Below are positions 1 to 6,878 of a DNA stretch of 64,000 nucleotides, piece by piece. The stretch is from JACVRW01 sp963716215 (GTDB lineage: Bacteria; Actinomycetota; Thermoleophilia; Solirubrobacterales; Thermoleophilaceae). Both the position numbers and the translations under genes were made by a program. The DNA is taken from assembly GCA_963716215.1 (NCBI GenBank), contig OY970298.1, positions 1,488,001 to 1,552,000 on the forward strand, in the 5' to 3' direction. The notes beneath the pieces are model-generated. The model did no database searches, was not told the origin of the DNA, and worked only from the letters and a program-made list of their open reading frames with translations. The stretch's first letter is position 1. Every line of letters starts with the position of its first letter.

Positions 1-851
1 TCGCCCGTGGTGTGGCCCGCCTCGTGGCGGTCGGAGGTGAACAGGTCGAGGTGCTCGTCGCGCTCGGTGAAGTAGAGGCCCGTGTGCTTCATGTCCGAGC
101 CTTCCTCGGCGGTGATGATGTCGAGCGTCTGCTTGGTCAGCCGGCCGCCGAGGTGGACGGGCACCCACTTCACCCGCGCGTCCCGGCGGATCTCCACGCG
201 GCGCGTGGACAGATCGTAGATCTCTCCGCGACCCCAGTCCTGGTAGTGCGCGAGGTCGACCTGCGCGCCGGGCAGGGCATACAGCTCGAACGCGCCAGAG
301 TGGAGCGCCTGGCCTTCGAAGTCGGGCGCGCGGAAGTACTCGCGGATCTTCACCTCGGCGTGCTCGCCAACGACCGCGAGCGTGTGCGCCCACTGCGCCG
401 TGCCGGGCTCGTCGATCAGCCAGACCACCTGAATCGGATGCTCCACCTGCACGTCCTTGGGGACGTGGATGAAGATGCCGCCTGTCCAGAACGCGGCCGT
501 GCCTGCCGCGAACTTGCTCTCGCTGAGGGGGAGGCGCTTGGCGAAGTGCTCGCGCACGAGCTCCTCGTGCTCCTCGACCGCCTGCTCGAGCGGCATGACG
601 ACGATGCGGTCGTCGGCGACCTCGGTGTGCACCACGGTCGCTCCGCGCTGCACGATCAGCGCCGCGTGCTGCTCGTCGCCGAGGTCGAGCTGGGGCAGCC
701 CCTGCTCGTAGCGCTTCGGCTCGAGGGCGTCGAGGTCCAGCCCGCGCAGCGTCGTGGTCCAGAAGCCCGAGCGGCGCCAGGTCGGCACGGGGTCGGCCTC
801 GTAGGCGGCGAGCGCCTCGCGCCTGCGCTCCTCCACGAACTCAGCCGGCAC
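1..851 (-). CDS. sufD: Fe-S cluster assembly protein SufD (partial, C-terminus beyond window)
   Basis: SUF scaffold subunit that works with SufB and SufC in cytosolic iron-sulfur cluster assembly. I translated the minus strand by hand. The reading frame is open from a GTG at 851 to the window edge, about 283 codons. It opens with the SufD-like stretch ending in PTWRRSGFWTT and continues with beta-helix features such as GGIFIHVPKDV, where SufB would have a different N-terminus. The GTG follows a GAGGAGG ribosome site about 9 bases upstream and overlaps the end of sufC by 11 bases, so the two are translationally coupled. The long plus-strand frame over the same DNA is antisense shadow. SufB versus SufD is decided on the N-terminus only; SufD is favoured. 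Confidence 0.85.
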   Translation of the reverse strand, partial: MPAEFVEERRREALAAYEADPVPTWRRSGFWTTTLRGLDLDALEPKRYEQGLPQLDLGDEQHAALIVQRGATVVHTEVADDRIVVMPLEQAVEEHEELVREHFAKRLPLSESKFAAGTAAFWTGGIFIHVPKDVQVEHPIQVVWLIDEPGTAQWAHTLAVVGEHAEVKIREYFRAPDFEGQALHSGAFELYALPGAQVDLAHYQDWGRGEIYDLSTRRVEIRRDARVKWVPVHLGGRLTKQTLDIITAEEGSDMKHTGLYFTERDEHLDLFTSDRHEAGHTTG

Positions 852-1590
852 TCCCGGCCACCTCCTCGCGCACGAACTCGTACCCCTTCTCCTCGAGCTC
901 GTCGGCGAGCTCGGCGCCGCCCTCGCGGACGATCCGGCCGTCGAGCATGATGTGCACGAAGTCCGGGCGCACGTAGCTGAGGATGCGCGTGTAGTGCGTG
1001 ATGATCAGGAAGCCGCGCTCGTCGTTGCGCATGGCGTTCACGCCGTCGGACACGATTCGCAGCGCGTCGATGTCGAGCCCCGAGTCGGTCTCGTCGAGCA
1101 CCGCGAAGGCCGGCTGGAGCATCGCGAGCTGGAGGATCTCGGCACGCTTCTTCTCGCCGCCCGAGAAGCCCTCGTTGAGGTAGCGCTTGGTGAAGTCGCC
1201 GGAGATCTTGAGCAGGTCGACGTTCTTCCGCAGCAGCGCGCCGAACTCCTTGACCTTGATCGGCTCCTCGCGCCCGGCGTTGACCGCCATGCGCAGGAAG
1301 TTCGCGACCGAGACCCCGGGGATGGTGGCCGGGTACTGGAAGGCCAGGAACAGGCCCGCGCGGGCCCGCTCGTCGGGATCGGCCTCGGTCAGGTCCTCCC
1401 CTTCGAGCAGGATGCGGCCCTCGGTGACCTCGTAGGTCGGGTTGCCCATGAGCGTGTTCGCGAGCGTGGACTTGCCCGAGCCGTTGGGGCCCATCAGCGC
1501 GTGGGTCTCCCCGCGCTTCACGGTCAGGTCGACGCCGTGGAGGATCTCGCGGTCCTCGGTGCGGACGTGCAGGTTCTGGATCTCAAGCAA
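841..1590 (-). CDS. sufC: Fe-S assembly ATPase SufC
   Basis: ABC-type ATPase of the SUF complex, cytosolic, energising SufB/SufD. At 249 residues it is the usual family length. Walker A GPNGSGKS lies at residues 34-41, the ABC signature FSGGEKKR near 146, and Walker B with the SufC-typical LDETDSGLD near 170. It sits between the Rrf2 regulator (8-base overlap at its start) and sufD (11-base overlap at its end), so the three form one operon in the order regulator-sufC-sufD. Confidence 0.97.
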   Translation of the reverse strand: MLEIQNLHVRTEDREILHGVDLTVKRGETHALMGPNGSGKSTLANTLMGNPTYEVTEGRILLEGEDLTEADPDERARAGLFLAFQYPATIPGVSVANFLRMAVNAGREEPIKVKEFGALLRKNVDLLKISGDFTKRYLNEGFSGGEKKRAEILQLAMLQPAFAVLDETDSGLDIDALRIVSDGVNAMRNDERGFLIITHYTRILSYVRPDFVHIMLDGRIVREGGAELADELEEKGYEFVREEVAGSAG

Positions 1591-2029
1591 TTGCCTTCTC
1601 AGCCTTCCTCAGTGGCTGGACGAGGTCGTCCAGCGTCATCTCGTTCAGGGTTCGGACGATGGACCCCTGTACCCGGGTCCAGAGCAGCTTGGTGGGACAC
1701 GGTTCGGCTCCCTCACGGGCACAGGTCAGCACGCCGTCCGCGTCTGCGGTGATGCACTCGATCGGAGCGATGTCGCCCTCGAGCGCCGACACCACCTCCG
1801 CCATCGTGATGTCGGCCGCGGGACGGGCGAGCGTGTAGCCCCCGCGCGCGCCGCGCCGGGAGTCCACCAACTCCGCCTTGCGCAGGCGCTGCACCAGGTG
1901 CTCCAGGTACGCCAGCGGCAGCCCCTCGGCATCCGCGATCGAGCCGAGGCTGATCGGCTGGCTGCCGTCGTGCCGCGCGAGGTACGTCATCACGCGGATG
2001 CCGTATTCGGCTTTGGTCGAGAACATCAT
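1583..2029 (-). CDS. Rrf2-family Fe-S-sensing regulator (SufR/IscR-like)
   Basis: Winged-helix transcription factor of about 148 residues, first gene of the suf operon and probably its autoregulator. The N-terminal KAEYGIRVMTYLA start and the wing (GARGGYTLAR) are typical of Rrf2. Three cysteines at about residues 92, 103 and 111 (spacing C-X10-C-X7-C) match a [2Fe-2S] ligand set as in IscR and actinobacterial SufR, though the spacing is not the E. coli one. I chose the ATG at 2029 (2026 also possible) because a TAGGAT box ends 9 bases upstream and no ribosome site is visible, implying a leaderless message. Confidence 0.9.
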   Translation of the reverse strand: MMFSTKAEYGIRVMTYLARHDGSQPISLGSIADAEGLPLAYLEHLVQRLRKAELVDSRRGARGGYTLARPAADITMAEVVSALEGDIAPIECITADADGVLTCAREGAEPCPTKLLWTRVQGSIVRTLNEMTLDDLVQPLRKAEKAIA

Positions 2030-2038
2030 CGTCGCCAA

Positions 2039-2058
2039 ATCCTACCTATCGGGTAGGA
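2039..2058 (-). promoter_or_regulatory. Palindromic operator over the -10 box of the rrf2-suf operon
   Basis: A perfect inverted repeat, CCTACC-N5-GGTAGG (2041-2057, one more pair at 2040/2058), overlaps a minus-strand -10 box TAGGAT (2044-2039). The box lies 9 bases before the regulator's ATG. A dimeric Rrf2 protein bound here would occlude RNA polymerase; autoregulation is inferred. Confidence 0.65.
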
Positions 2059-2067
2059 GAAGCCGAG

Positions 2068-2658
2068 CTACTCGGAGGCCAGCAGCCTGAGGTCGTGCGC
2101 CAGCGCCTCCGGCGTCGCCTGGTCGCCCGGGAAGCCGATCCGCTGGAAGCCGCGCTTGTCGACGAGGGTGAAGCGCGCCTGGTGCTCCTGCGAGATCGAC
2201 TGCGGCCGGATGAAGAAGCCCTTCCAGAGCGGCCGCAGCTGCGCGCGGCTGCCGAGCACGAAGTCGATCCGCCCGAGGGCGCGCTGCTTGGCGAGGAACA
2301 CACGCGCGCGCTCGGGCGTGTCGCGCGGCGGGTCGACCGCGACCGCGAGCGCGGGCACGTCCTCGCCGAGGTCGTCGAGGGCGCCGCGCACGGTCTGCGC
2401 CGAGGCGGGGCAGGTGTCCTCGCAGGTCGTGTAGAGGAACGTCACGATCACCGGACGCCCCCGCAGGGAGCGCATGGAGACCCGGTTGCCGTCCTGGTCG
2501 CGTAGGACGAAATCGGGCGCGGGCACCCCCGCGGGCATCACGGCGCCTTCGAAGCCGGTGCCGGACTCCGCCTCGTCGCCCGAGTCCGCCGCCAGCACGA
2601 CCGCTCCGAGGGCGAACACCGCCACCAGGAACAGGGCGATCAGGACGCGCGCGTGCAC
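2068..2658 (-). CDS. SCO1/SenC-family copper chaperone or thiol-redox protein
   Basis: Membrane-anchored, thioredoxin-fold protein of 196 residues; the family delivers copper to the CuA site of cytochrome c oxidase or reduces its cysteines. One N-terminal membrane segment (about residues 5-24) is followed by the AhpC/SCO fold. Copper ligands are visible: CEDTC (Cys79, Cys83) and His159. No oxidase genes are in the window. The start is a GTG with a TAGCCT box 7 bases upstream, part of a divergent promoter shared with the thioesterase gene. Confidence 0.92.
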   Translation of the reverse strand: MHARVLIALFLVAVFALGAVVLAADSGDEAESGTGFEGAVMPAGVPAPDFVLRDQDGNRVSMRSLRGRPVIVTFLYTTCEDTCPASAQTVRGALDDLGEDVPALAVAVDPPRDTPERARVFLAKQRALGRIDFVLGSRAQLRPLWKGFFIRPQSISQEHQARFTLVDKRGFQRIGFPGDQATPEALAHDLRLLASE

Positions 2659-2665
2659 CCCGCTC

Positions 2666-2675
2666 AGGCTAGTGT
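2666..2675. promoter_or_regulatory. Divergent overlapping -10 boxes (SCO gene / thioesterase gene)
   Basis: The decamer AGGCTAGTGT contains TAGCCT on the minus strand, 7 bases before the SCO GTG at 2658. It also contains TAGTGT on the plus strand, 12 bases before the thioesterase ATG at 2688. The boxes share two bases, so the two promoters probably exclude each other. Confidence 0.5.
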
Positions 2676-2687
2676 CCGGCCGCGGAC

Positions 2688-3170
2688 ATGGACGAACGCA
2701 CCGTGACGGTCAGCTGGAGCGACCCGGCCGAGCTCGCCGGGAGCGCGCCCTCCATGAGCGGGCTCGAGTTCCTGCGCGCGATCATCGCCGGTGACCTGCC
2801 GCCGGCGCCGATCCAGTCACTGCTCGGCTTCGTGCTCGAGGAGGCCGACGAGGGCCGGGCCGTGTTCTCGATCGAGCCGGGGGAGCGGCACTACAACCCG
2901 ATCGGCAGCGTCCACGGCGGCGTGGCCGCCACGCTGCTCGACAGCGCCTTGGGCGCCGCCGTCCACTCCACGCTGCCGCAGGGGTCCGGCTACGCCACGC
3001 TCGAGGTCAAGTTCAACCTGGTCCGGGCGATCACGGCGGAGACCGGGCGCGCGCTCGCGGAGGGGCGCGTGATCCATCGGGGCAGGACCGTCGCCACCTC
3101 CGAGGCCAGCCTGCGCACCGCGGACGGCACGCTGCTCGCCCACGGCACCTCGACCTGCCTGATCCGGTAA
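2688..3170 (+). CDS. PaaI-family (hotdog) acyl-CoA thioesterase
   Basis: Hotdog-fold thioesterase of 160 residues, hydrolysing acyl- or aryl-CoA in the cytosol. The family signature is clear: a YNPIGSVHGGVAATLLDSALG helix region near residues 65-90, then a TLEVKFNLVRAI beta strand. A roughly 40-residue lead precedes the core. It is transcribed divergently from the SCO gene and converges on the two-component system. The substrate cannot be read from sequence; nearby fatty-acid oxidation genes at 12.7-15.9 kb are not in the same operon. Confidence 0.88.
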   Translation: MDERTVTVSWSDPAELAGSAPSMSGLEFLRAIIAGDLPPAPIQSLLGFVLEEADEGRAVFSIEPGERHYNPIGSVHGGVAATLLDSALGAAVHSTLPQGSGYATLEVKFNLVRAITAETGRALAEGRVIHRGRTVATSEASLRTADGTLLAHGTSTCLIR

Positions 3171-3183
3171 GCGGACCTGCGCA

Positions 3184-3198
3184 CGCGGCCGAGCCGCG
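3184..3198. terminator. Possible bidirectional terminator hairpin
   Basis: A hairpin with stem CGCGGC/GCCGCG and loop CGA lies in the 35-bp gap between two convergent genes. There is no T-tract, so this is a weak call. Confidence 0.35.
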
Positions 3199-3205
3199 CT
3201 TCGGG

Positions 3206-3841
3206 CTAGGGCTCGACCAGCCCTCGCCGGATCGCGTACCGCACCAGCTCCACGCGGTCGCGCATCTCGAGCTTTGCGAGCAGGTTGGCGCGGTGCGACT
3301 CCACGGTCTTCTGCGAGACCTTCAGCGTCTCCGCGATCTGGCGGTTGGTGTACGCCTCGGCGATCAGCTTGACCACCTCCAGCTCGCGTGGGGTGAGGGG
3401 GTCGTCCGGCTCGGCGCGGCCGCCCTCGAGCCAGTCGTCCATGAGCTCGCGCTGCGAGTCGCTCGACAGGAACGGCCGACCCCCCGCCACAGTGCGCAGA
3501 GCGCCGATCAGATCGGTGTCGGCGGCTCGCTTGAGCACGTAGCCGGAGGCGCCCGAGGCGAGCCCCTCGAGGAAGTAGCGGTCATCGTCGTGCATCGAGA
3601 GCAGCAGCACGCGCGTGCCGGGCACGTGCGAGCGGATCTCGCGGGCGGCCTGGAGGCCGGTCATCCTCGGCATCGAGACGTCGAGCACCGCCACGTCGGG
3701 GCGGTGGACCTGGCTGGACTCCAACGCCGCAACCCCGTCGTGAGCCTCGGCCACGACCTCCATGTCGAGTTGGCGGTCGATCAGCATGCGCAGGCCGGAG
3801 CGCACGATCCCATGGTCGTCCGCGATCAGCACCCGGATCAC
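3206..3841 (-). CDS. NarL/LuxR-family response regulator
   Basis: Two-component response regulator of 211 residues. The receiver domain (1-120) has the acidic pair Asp8/Asp9, phospho-acceptor Asp54 in VLDVSMP, and a conserved lysine in YVLKRA. A LuxR-type HTH (about 145-205, LTPRELEVVKLIAEAYTNRQ) binds DNA. The upstream histidine kinase overlaps it by 4 bases and is its likely partner. The signal and regulon are unknown; the domain layout resembles LiaR/NarL regulators. Confidence 0.95.
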   Translation of the reverse strand: MIRVLIADDHGIVRSGLRMLIDRQLDMEVVAEAHDGVAALESSQVHRPDVAVLDVSMPRMTGLQAAREIRSHVPGTRVLLLSMHDDDRYFLEGLASGASGYVLKRAADTDLIGALRTVAGGRPFLSSDSQRELMDDWLEGGRAEPDDPLTPRELEVVKLIAEAYTNRQIAETLKVSQKTVESHRANLLAKLEMRDRVELVRYAIRRGLVEP

Positions 3842-4845
3842 TGCGGCACCCTCAAGGTGATCGTGGTCCCGCCGCCCGGCGCCGAGCGCACGTCCAGCTC
3901 CCCGCCGACCAGCCGGGCGCGCTCGGCCATGCCGATCAGCCCGAGCCCCCCCGTGTGGCCCTCCTGGGTGCCGCGCGTGGCCGTGCTCGGGTCGAACCCG
4001 CTGCCGTCGTCGCGCACCCTCAGCTCCGCGTCGCCGCCCTGCTCCTCCAGCTCCAGCTCCACGACCGTCGCGCCCGCGTGGCGCGTGACGTTCGTGAGCG
4101 CCTCCTGGGCCACGCGGTAGATCGCCGTCTGGACGACGTCGGGGAGGGTGTCGGGATCGCCGTCCGTGCCTAGCCGCACCTCGATGCCGGTGCGGGCCGA
4201 GAAGCGCTTGAGCTGAGTCTCCACTGCCGGGACCAGCCCGTGGTCGTCCAGCGCCGAGGGGCGCAGCTGCCGAGCGAGGTTGAGCAGCTCGTCCATCGCC
4301 TGGTTGACCAGCCGCTTCAGCTCCGCGACCTCCGGAGCCCGCTCTGGCGGCGTGTCCTGCGCCAGCGCCTCCAGCCGCAGCAGGATCGCCGTGAGCGCCT
4401 GGTTGACCTCGTCATGGAGGTCGCGCGCGAGGCGACGGCGTTCCTCCTCCTGGGCGCGCATCGCGAGCTGGCCGGAGCGCCGGCGCTCCTCCTCGATGCG
4501 CTCGAGCAGCCCGCTGAACGAGCTCGCCAGGCGGTCGATCTCCTCGACCGGGTCGTCGCGTCGCAACTCCAGCGGCGACGGCTCCGCGGGGTCGATCGCC
4601 TCGATCTGGTCGATCAGGCGCTCGAGCGGCCGGAAGCGGCGCTGCAGCATCCAGAGGTTGGTGCACAGCGTCAGCACGATCGCCAGCGCCAGGATCAGCA
4701 GCTCCCAGCGCTCGTCGCTGTCACCGAGGTCCAGGCCGGCCGCCACGCTCGCGGCGAGCAGCGTCAGCGCGAACAGGACGACGTTCGCCGCGACAATCTG
4801 GCCGATGAGTGAGTCGTCGCGGCGTGTCATGCGTGGTCTATCCAT
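3838..4845 (-). CDS. Sensor histidine kinase (HisKA_3/NarX-like)
   Basis: Membrane histidine kinase, about 335 residues from the chosen ATG at 4845 (4830 is also in frame). Two membrane segments near residues 17-38 and 47-67 enclose only a short external loop. A HAMP-like linker and coiled coil follow, then the HisKA_3 phosphotransfer site with His144 in RDLHDEV and an HATPase domain with GSGFD and GGLGLIGMAERA. The small loop suggests sensing within or near the membrane, as in LiaS-type kinases. The frame stays open to 4974, but that extension has no kinase-like content. Confidence 0.93.
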   Translation of the reverse strand: MDRPRMTRRDDSLIGQIVAANVVLFALTLLAASVAAGLDLGDSDERWELLILALAIVLTLCTNLWMLQRRFRPLERLIDQIEAIDPAEPSPLELRRDDPVEEIDRLASSFSGLLERIEEERRRSGQLAMRAQEEERRRLARDLHDEVNQALTAILLRLEALAQDTPPERAPEVAELKRLVNQAMDELLNLARQLRPSALDDHGLVPAVETQLKRFSARTGIEVRLGTDGDPDTLPDVVQTAIYRVAQEALTNVTRHAGATVVELELEEQGGDAELRVRDDGSGFDPSTATRGTQEGHTGGLGLIGMAERARLVGGELDVRSAPGGGTTITLRVPQ

Positions 4846-4871
4846 GATCGGAATGCGCCAGGTAGGGACAA

Positions 4872-4889
4872 ATGGGGTCTCCACCCCAT
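4872..4889. promoter_or_regulatory. Perfect 18-bp palindrome upstream of the histidine kinase
   Basis: ATGGGGT-CTCC-ACCCCAT lies 27-44 bases upstream of the kinase ATG, in a spot suited to a dimeric regulator such as the adjacent response regulator. It has no downstream T-tract. Operator function is inferred. Confidence 0.4.
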
Positions 4890-5037
4890 ATCGGCAAACA
4901 GCCCCGGCGTCGAAACTGCTGATGAGGCTTCGATCAGGCAGGCAACTGCACTCGGGGCTTCCGCACTGAATCAACTAGGTCTGGGTCTTTGTCGGGGCGT
5001 CCTTTGGGGGCGCCCCGGCTCGTTAGAGGGATGGCAG

Positions 5038-5057
5038 CTGGGGGCTCCCACCCCCAG
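5038..5057. repeat. Hairpin of the family 1 module (copy 1)
   Basis: CTGGGGG-CTCCCA-CCCCCAG is a perfect 7-bp stem. In the related modules at 31.5-31.7 kb the stem reads CCGGGGGC/GCCCCCGG. One T-A pair has thus become a C-G pair with pairing kept, which suggests selection on a folded structure. Confidence 0.6.
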
Positions 5058-5092
5058 GCCCCCGTGGCACCTGGCCGGCTGGCCAGGGCGCC

Positions 5093-5144
5093 AGGGGGTT
5101 CCTGACGAAACGGGTCTATAGGTCACGTTTCGTGCGGGACCCCT
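5093..5144. repeat. Long imperfect hairpin within copy 1
   Basis: The arms 5093-5112 and 5126-5144 both begin AGGGG and end ACGAAACG (the second read on the minus strand), flanking a 13-base loop GGTCTATAGGTCA. I see no equivalent in copy 2. Confidence 0.5.
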
Positions 5145-5273
5145 ACAGCGGCCCGTCCCAGGCCCCCGCTTTCGCGGCGGGAAGCGCGCCCAGCTTCGCC
5201 GCTGCGACCTGGTGGGCGTGTTGGGTCGCCTCGCCGGGAAAATATGTGCGCCACTCGCGCGCGAAGCTCGTGG

Positions 5274-5316
5274 GCGTGTCGAGTTTCCGACTCATAAGGG
5301 GCACAACTCGACACGC
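5274..5316. repeat. 43-bp palindromic core, copy 1
   Basis: Perfect 12-bp arms, GCGTGTCGAGTT and AACTCGACACGC, flank a 19-base spacer. The copy at 31315-31357 is inverted and matches at 41 of 43 positions, with identical arms and spacer length. Confidence 0.85.
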
Positions 5317-5338
5317 GCTCGCCTCGCGCCTCCACGGC

Positions 5339-5354
5339 GCTACACTTTCTGAAG
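5339..5354 (+). promoter_or_regulatory. Shared promoter motif upstream of the rhodanese-ThiF gene
   Basis: GCTACACTTTCTGAAG includes TACACT (5341-5346) as a -10 box, giving a leader of about 37 bases with an AAGAGG ribosome site at 5375-5380. The same 16-mer with one change lies at 8580-8595 before cysM. Confidence 0.6.
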
Positions 5355-5389
5355 TATCAATCCCCACCCGGTTTAAGAGGTTTTCTGAG

Positions 5390-6580
5390 ATGGCTTCGGG
5401 CGCAGAAGTGCTCCGCAAGATCAAGGAGCAGATCGAGGAAGTTGATCCCAAGGACGTCCACGATCTGAGCCAGAACGGCAACGGGAACGCTCCCGTGATC
5501 GTCGACGTGCGCGAGCAGCACGAGTTCGAGGAGTCGCACCTGCCGGGCGCCGTGCACGTGCCGCGCGGCCATCTCGAGTCGCGCATCGAGGGCGCGGTCA
5601 GCGACCGCTCCAAGCGCGTCGTCCTCTACTGCGCCTCCGGCAACCGGTCCGCCTTCGCAGCGCACACGCTCCAGGACCTGCTCGGGTACGAGGACGTCGC
5701 GTCGATGCGCGGTGGCATCACCCTGTGGAAGGACCGCGGCTATGACGTCGAGGTCCCGCGGGCCCTCACCGGCGAGCAGCGTGAGCGCTACTCGCGCCAC
5801 CTGCTGGTTCCCGAGATCGGCCTCGAGGGCCAGATGAAGCTGCTCGACGCCAGGGTGCTCCTGCTCGGCGCGGGCGGCCTCGGCTCGCCCGCCGCGCTCT
5901 ACCTCGCCGCGGCCGGCGTCGGCACGATCGGCATCGTCGACAACGACGTCGTCGACCTCTCCAACCTCCAGCGGCAGGTCGCCCACTCGAACGACCGCAT
6001 CGGCGTACCCAAGGTCGACTCCGCCGAGATCGCCATCCACGAGATCAACCCCGACGTCAACGTCGAGAAGCACGCGGTCCGGCTCGGCGCCGACAACATC
6101 ATGGAGATCGCCGAGGGCTACGACGTGATCGTCGACGGCCTCGACAACTTCCCCACGCGCTACCTCCTCAACGACGCGAGCGTGCGCCTGCGGATCCCGG
6201 TGGTGTCGGCCTCGATCCTCGGGTTCGAGGGCCAGCTGTCGGTCTTCCACCCCTACGAGGGCCCCTGCTACCGCTGCCTCTACCCGACCCCGCCACCGGC
6301 CGAGCTGGCCCCTTCCTGCGGCGCCGCCGGCGTGCTCGGCGTGCTGCCCGGCGTGATGGGGCTGCTCCAGTCGGTCGAGGTGATCAAGCTGATCACCGGC
6401 GCTGGCGACACGATGGCCGGGCGCCTGCTGCTCTACGACGCGCTCGGCACCACGTTCACCGAGCTGAAGGTGCGGCGTGACCCCGACTGCCCGATCTGCT
6501 CGCGGGACCCCGACTCGATCTCCGACGACGAGATGGGCGTCTTCCCGGACTACGAATTGTTCTGCGCCGGCGCCGGCTAG
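5390..6580 (+). CDS. moeZ: Rhodanese-ThiF/MoeB fusion, sulfur-carrier activating enzyme (MoeZ-like)
   Basis: Cytosolic E1-like enzyme of 396 residues that adenylates the C-terminal Gly-Gly of a ubiquitin-like sulfur carrier and transfers sulfur to it. A rhodanese domain comes first (about 30-125; catalytic Cys81 in CASGNRS). The ThiF domain (about 128-396) has GAGGLG at 160-165, Cys310 in PSCGAAGVLG, and zinc pairs CYRC (293/296) and CPIC (367/370). Canonical MoeZ has the opposite order (ThiF then rhodanese), so this is a rearranged architecture. It sits 19 bases upstream of cysO, its obvious substrate. The ATG at 5390 is set by AAGAGG nine bases upstream. Confidence 0.93.
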   Translation: MASGAEVLRKIKEQIEEVDPKDVHDLSQNGNGNAPVIVDVREQHEFEESHLPGAVHVPRGHLESRIEGAVSDRSKRVVLYCASGNRSAFAAHTLQDLLGYEDVASMRGGITLWKDRGYDVEVPRALTGEQRERYSRHLLVPEIGLEGQMKLLDARVLLLGAGGLGSPAALYLAAAGVGTIGIVDNDVVDLSNLQRQVAHSNDRIGVPKVDSAEIAIHEINPDVNVEKHAVRLGADNIMEIAEGYDVIVDGLDNFPTRYLLNDASVRLRIPVVSASILGFEGQLSVFHPYEGPCYRCLYPTPPPAELAPSCGAAGVLGVLPGVMGLLQSVEVIKLITGAGDTMAGRLLLYDALGTTFTELKVRRDPDCPICSRDPDSISDDEMGVFPDYELFCAGAG

Positions 6581-6584
6581 CGGT

Positions 6585-6590
6585 TAGTCT
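6585..6590 (+). promoter_or_regulatory. -10 box for cysO (leaderless)
   Basis: TAGTCT lies 9 bases before the cysO ATG in the gap after the MoeZ-like gene. It could give cysO its own start besides read-through. Confidence 0.45.
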
Positions 6591-6599
6591 GCCCGCCGC

Positions 6600-6878
6600 A
6601 TGAGCACCGTCAAGATCCCCCCGGTCCTGCGCGCCTCGACGGGCGGCGCCAAGGAGGTCGAGGCCTCCGGCGCGAACGTCGGCGACGTGCTGCGCTCGCT
6701 GGCCGACCAGCACCCCGCCACCGAGTCGCAGCTGTTCTCGGAGGAGGGCGAGCTCAACCGGTACGTCAACGTCTACCTCAACGACGAGGACGTGCGCGTG
6801 CTCGACGGACTGGGCACCGGCGTGTCGGACTCCGACACGATCGTGATCCTGCCGGCGATGGCCGGCGGCGCCCGCTGA
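6600..6878 (+). CDS. cysO: Sulfur-carrier protein CysO (ThiS/MoaD family) with C-terminal Ala-Arg tail
   Basis: Ubiquitin-fold sulfur carrier of 92 residues. In Mycobacterium tuberculosis CysO is thiocarboxylated by MoeZ, CysM loads the carried sulfur onto O-phosphoserine, and Mec releases cysteine. Here MoeZ, CysM and Mec homologues all lie within 7 kb. The family C-terminus is visible as VILPAMAGG, but two further residues (Ala-Arg) follow before TGA. A carrier must end in Gly-Gly to be adenylated, so trimming would be needed, probably by the JAMM protease Mec; this is inferred. The ATG has a TAGTCT box nine bases upstream and no clear ribosome site. Confidence 0.88.
   Translation: MSTVKIPPVLRASTGGAKEVEASGANVGDVLRSLADQHPATESQLFSEEGELNRYVNVYLNDEDVRVLDGLGTGVSDSDTIVILPAMAGGAR

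Larger units (their letters stand above)
5030..5316 (+). repeat. Composite intergenic repeat, family 1, copy 1
   Basis: The gap 4846-5389 has no gene. From 5030 it carries one GATGGCAGC...CCGG hairpin module (5030-5077), a second hairpin (5093-5144), a middle block and a 43-bp palindrome (5274-5316). The same elements recur in the same order, inverted, at 31315-31738. Matching anchors are CCCAGGCCCC (5157-5166 versus 31461-31470 reversed) and GAAGCGCGCCCA (5181-5192 versus 31438-31449 reversed). The second anchor is 81 bp from the palindrome here and 80 bp from it in copy 2. Origin and function are unknown. Confidence 0.75.

Noticed and set aside
12..950. Long plus-strand open frame at the left edge
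   Set aside because: Antisense to sufD/sufC. The encoded sequence is low-complexity (V/L/R/A/E) with no domain, typical of antisense frames in GC-rich DNA, while the minus strand gives a clear SufD.
4846..4974. N-terminal extension of the first histidine kinase
   Set aside because: The 43 extra residues have no kinase features and cover the palindrome at 4872-4889.
5132..5389. Upstream extension of the MoeZ-like gene to 5132
   Set aside because: It would translate the intergenic palindrome and the promoter motif; ATG 5390 has a ribosome site and the correct N-terminus.
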